In this document: positions 61,456-64,000 of the stretch, in pieces
Layout of the letters: each line of letters starts with the position of its first letter
Numbering within the stretch: the stretch's first letter is position 1
From: Rahnella aquatilis CIP 78.65 = ATCC 33071
Lineage (GTDB): Bacteria; Pseudomonadota; Gammaproteobacteria; Enterobacterales; Enterobacteriaceae
Assembly: GCF_000241955.1 (NCBI RefSeq)
Contig: NC_016835.1
Span: forward strand, 124,001-188,000
Reading direction: 5' to 3'
Length of the DNA stretch: 64,000 nt
Notes under the pieces: generated by a model
Seen by the model: the letters and a program-made list of their open reading frames with translations, nothing else
Told to the model about the DNA's origin: nothing
Database searches by the model: none
Position numbers and translations under genes: made by a program

Positions 61456-62214
61456 TTACTTCACCGCCCCCGTTGCCGCCTGCTCAATCAGTGCGGCCAC
61501 TTCTTTTGGATGTGATTCATAAACGGAATGGCTGGCGCCTGCGATTTCAACGGTGTGGCTGTGTGCGCGTTTGGCGTACATACGTTCTAAATCAGGGTTA
61601 ATGATCTTGTCGGACTTCGCCACCATGTACCAGCTTGGCTTCACTTTCCATGCCGGATCAGGAATGTTTGCCGTGAATACGCTGGCGGACGTCAGCATCT
61701 GGGCCTGCGCTTCAAATTCAGCCTGTTTGCGTGGCAGGTCTGCAGCGAAATCAGACGGGAAATTGGCCGGATTGATGTACAGGAAACCGTCCGGCGTTTT
61801 CACAAACGGATGCGCGGAGTTCGGGAATTTCTTGCCGTTAATTGCTTCCGTTTCCCCGTTATCCAGCGCATGCGCGGCGATATACACCAGCCCCGCCACG
61901 TGCGGATCATTTCCTGCTTCCGTAATAATCGCGCCGCCGTAACTGTGGCCGACCAGAATGGCCGGGCCGTCTTGCATAGCCAGAATACGTTTGGTGGCGG
62001 CGACGTCATCGGTAAACGACGTAAGCGGCTCCTGCACCAGGGTCACTTTATAGCCGTCATGTGTCAGGATATCGTACACCGGGCGCCAGCCTGAACCGCC
62101 GACAAACGCGCCGTGAACCAGCACAATATTTTTCACCGGTGCGGCGGTGGCTGCCTGTGAACCGAACGCCGCTGTGGCGGCAAATAACAATGTTGAAACT
62201 AAACGTAAACGCAT
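61456..62214 (-). CDS. Secreted alpha/beta hydrolase (EstC/salicylate-esterase-like)
   Basis: This 252-residue exported hydrolase has the signal peptide MRLRLVSTLLFAATAAFGSQ before ATAAPVKNIVLVHGAFVGG. The nucleophile elbow is GHSYGGAI, with a late catalytic His in IAGASHSVYESHP. Proteins of this group cleave small esters and are often misnamed as membrane or signal peptide proteins. The ATG at 62214 follows AGAGG; the longer frame to 62319 is rejected because the signal peptide would be internal. Confidence 0.82.
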   Translation of the reverse strand: MRLRLVSTLLFAATAAFGSQAATAAPVKNIVLVHGAFVGGSGWRPVYDILTHDGYKVTLVQEPLTSFTDDVAATKRILAMQDGPAILVGHSYGGAIITEAGNDPHVAGLVYIAAHALDNGETEAINGKKFPNSAHPFVKTPDGFLYINPANFPSDFAADLPRKQAEFEAQAQMLTSASVFTANIPDPAWKVKPSWYMVAKSDKIINPDLERMYAKRAHSHTVEIAGASHSVYESHPKEVAALIEQAATGAVK

Positions 62215-63003
62215 GGCACGACCTCTTTTACTGTGATCAGAAATGAAACTCAGTGTGTGATGCCACTTTGAGCGCGGTGCTCTGACAGGGGAGTGACGTG
62301 CGGATGACAAAAACGTCATAAAGCCGCGGAACCCGCAGGGCGCTGTGAAAACGCTTCCCCGGCGTTATTTGCGGTTATTTTAAGCATGGCGAGAATTTTC
62401 CATTTTATATATTTTGTAAAGACGCCACAGTTTCATTACGCGCAACGGATCGGCTGAAAAAACGGCGATGAATATGTCGTCGTCTTAAAAGAATGGTCTA
62501 TATTTATTCTGTAGCCTGCGTTTTAGCGTGGGTTTCGAAAGACGAAACGGAATTAGCCAACTGAAAGTATTCTCTGGTAAATACGTGTCAGGTGTCTTTT
62601 TTGTTTTTGATAAATATGTTTATTATCAACGAATTGTATATTGTGTAATCGTTACCACCGGGACGCAGATAAATACCAGGCAAGGGTGGGATGAATTTTC
62701 GAATGAAAGCGAATTTTTATTTCAGGTGGGGGTAAAAACAGTAACAGACGAGTAAACCCCCATATTTTGCACGGAGATGGAATTTGAAAATGAGGTCAGA
62801 TGTACACTGCGTGCGGTATTTTGTTAAAAAGTTATATTTGTAAAGTTGCGTATGTACTAACAGGAAGAAAAAATCTATAGTGAGGCCCTTCACGGCTCTC
62901 AATCAGATTGGTCGATTTATGTCTACTTCTTATGTCCAAAATTGAGAGATGCGTCGTCTTTTTTTGACTCAACCTTTTAACGTAAAACAAAAGAACTCAT
63001 AAA
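62215..63003. promoter_or_regulatory. Long AT-rich intergenic region upstream of yncD
   Basis: About 790 bases with no convincing gene; short frames at 62528-62755 and 62717-62902 have no ribosome site or family match. A palindrome TTGATAA-N9-TTATCAA lies at 62607-62629 and could be an operator for the receptor gene, whose promoter must be here. Confidence 0.4.
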
Positions 63004-64000
63004 GTGAACGCCAAAACCTCTGCTTTTATCATCACGTTTCTGTCATTTTTGAACCCGGTATCAGTCAGTTACGCCCAGTCAGCCACCGCGACGCCGAAAG
63101 GTGAGACGGATGACGCATCCGATGCTTCGACGATGATGGTCATCAAACAGGCAGGCACCGGTGAGTTGTCTGAACTCGACACCCCGGCGGCAGTCAGCGT
63201 GATTGATGGCGAAGATTTCAGAAACAGCAAAGCGCAGGTCAATCTGTCTGAAAGCCTGGGCAGCGTCCCCGGTTTACAGGTTCAGAACCGCCAGAACTAT
63301 GCACAGGATCTGCAACTTTCCGTTCGCGGATTCGGCAGCCGTTCTATGTATGGCGTGCGCGGCGTGCGTATTTACGTTGATGGTATCCCGGCCACCATGC
63401 CGGACGGGCAGGGGCAGACCTCCAATATCGATCTCAACTCGGTAGAGCGTGTTGAAGTGTTGCGCGGGCCGTTCTCGGCGCTGTACGGCAACGCCTCCGG
63501 CGGTGTGGTAAACGTCGATACCCAAACCGGTTCACAGCCTGCCAGCCTGGAAGCCGGCACTTATTTTGGCAGCTACGGTTCGTTTCGTAACAGCGTCAAA
63601 GCCAGCGGCGCAACCGGCGACGGCACCCATGCCGGTGATGTGAATTACCTGATTTCCGGTTCCCGTTTCACCACTGATGGTTACCGTGACCACAGCGGTA
63701 CGCAGAAAAATCTCGGCAACGGCAAACTGGGCGTGCGCATTGATGATGCCAGCACCCTGACACTGATGTTTAACAGCGTGTCCGTGGATGCCAACGATCC
63801 GGGCGGCCTGACAGAATCTGAATGGCACGATGACCCGAAGCAGGCCAGACGCGCCGATCAGTACAACGCACGTAAAAGTCTTGATCAGACGCAGGTCGGC
63901 CTGCGTTATCAGCGTCAGATGGGCGAAAACGATGAGTTTAGCCTGATGACTTATCACGGCGAGCGTCACACCACGCAATATCAGACTATCCCGGCTACGT
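63004..64000 (+). CDS. yncD: TonB-dependent outer-membrane receptor, YncD/PqqU-like (5' part)
   Basis: The first 332 codons of a TonB receptor run off the right edge. A GTG start at 63004 leads into a signal peptide (NAKTSAFIITFLSFLNPVSV, cut near SYA-QSA). Then comes a plug domain that matches E. coli YncD/PqqU closely: DTPAAVSVIDGEDFRNSKAQ, VPGLQVQNRQNYAQDLQLSV, YVDGIPATMPDGQGQTSNID and VEVLRGPFSALYGNASGGVV, followed by the first barrel strands. PqqU imports the cofactor PQQ across the outer membrane. No ribosome site stands out before the GTG. Confidence 0.85.
   Translation, partial: MNAKTSAFIITFLSFLNPVSVSYAQSATATPKGETDDASDASTMMVIKQAGTGELSELDTPAAVSVIDGEDFRNSKAQVNLSESLGSVPGLQVQNRQNYAQDLQLSVRGFGSRSMYGVRGVRIYVDGIPATMPDGQGQTSNIDLNSVERVEVLRGPFSALYGNASGGVVNVDTQTGSQPASLEAGTYFGSYGSFRNSVKASGATGDGTHAGDVNYLISGSRFTTDGYRDHSGTQKNLGNGKLGVRIDDASTLTLMFNSVSVDANDPGGLTESEWHDDPKQARRADQYNARKSLDQTQVGLRYQRQMGENDEFSLMTYHGERHTTQYQTIPAT

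Noticed and set aside
62528..62755. 75-codon frame upstream of yncD
   Set aside because: AT-rich, no ribosome site, no recognisable fold; treated as intergenic.

Overview
The window reads as part of a large secondary replicon (megaplasmid or chromid) of an enterobacterium, most likely Yersiniaceae and probably Rahnella-like. The grounds are moderate GC, many enterobacterial-type genes (dms, aldA, rhaS, sad/yneI, yncD/pqqU, an H-NS paralogue), an enterobacterial palindromic repeat of the type I associate with Yersinia and Serratia, and a plasmid replication/partition block at 16-20.5 kb. The genus is inference. All family names come from reading motifs, not from searches.

Layout. 0-9.4 kb: the start of an enolase-superfamily gene, a PTS EIIBC permease, a fumarylacetoacetate-hydrolase-family enzyme with a LysR regulator, and a five-gene oligopeptide-type ABC operon. 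9.6-15.7 kb: wreckage of a P2-like prophage (ogr, 3' end of the portal gene Q, 3' part of the replication gene A). The interval between Q and A, the P2 cargo site, is intact and carries a SEFIR/TIR-like protein, a LexA box with a small gene, and an orphan type VI secretion cassette: Hcp, a Tlde1-like L,D-transpeptidase toxin and a periplasmic immunity candidate. 16-20.5 kb: RepB-type initiator, 17 iterons, a ribbon-helix-helix partition protein, ParA, and a 1.35 kb array of degenerate 8-bp units (AT-N4-RG) that is a strong centromere candidate. 20.5-32.5 kb: a catabolic island with a polyamine-type ABC transporter, a GabR-like regulator beside a GABA-type aminotransferase, an SDR dehydrogenase, an APH-fold kinase next to an AGXT2L-type phospho-lyase, and a GntR/FCD regulator. 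The operator TGATGCATCA occurs at three promoters here. The kinase/phospho-lyase pair suggests use of hydroxylysine or a similar amino alcohol.

32.5-47 kb: a sugar/H+ symporter with a perfect CRP site, a dmsABC-type reductase operon with an extra ferredoxin, fabV (NADH enoyl-ACP reductase), then a decayed tandem duplication in which one copy keeps an Nlp regulator and the other a DUF1471 protein, a UlaA-like permease, and sad/yneI with its LysR gene. 47-52 kb: an H-NS paralogue, cytochrome b561, a possible toxin/DUF1493 pair convergent with a second orphan hcp, a PanE-family reductase and a Fic protein. 52-60 kb: a rhamnose-type sugar ABC transporter divergent from rhaS, then aldA and a LUD-domain protein; rhaBAD is absent here. 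60-64 kb: a coiled-coil membrane protein, a secreted alpha/beta hydrolase, and the start of the TonB receptor yncD/pqqU running off the end.

No rRNA, tRNA, intact insertion sequence or CRISPR array was recognised.
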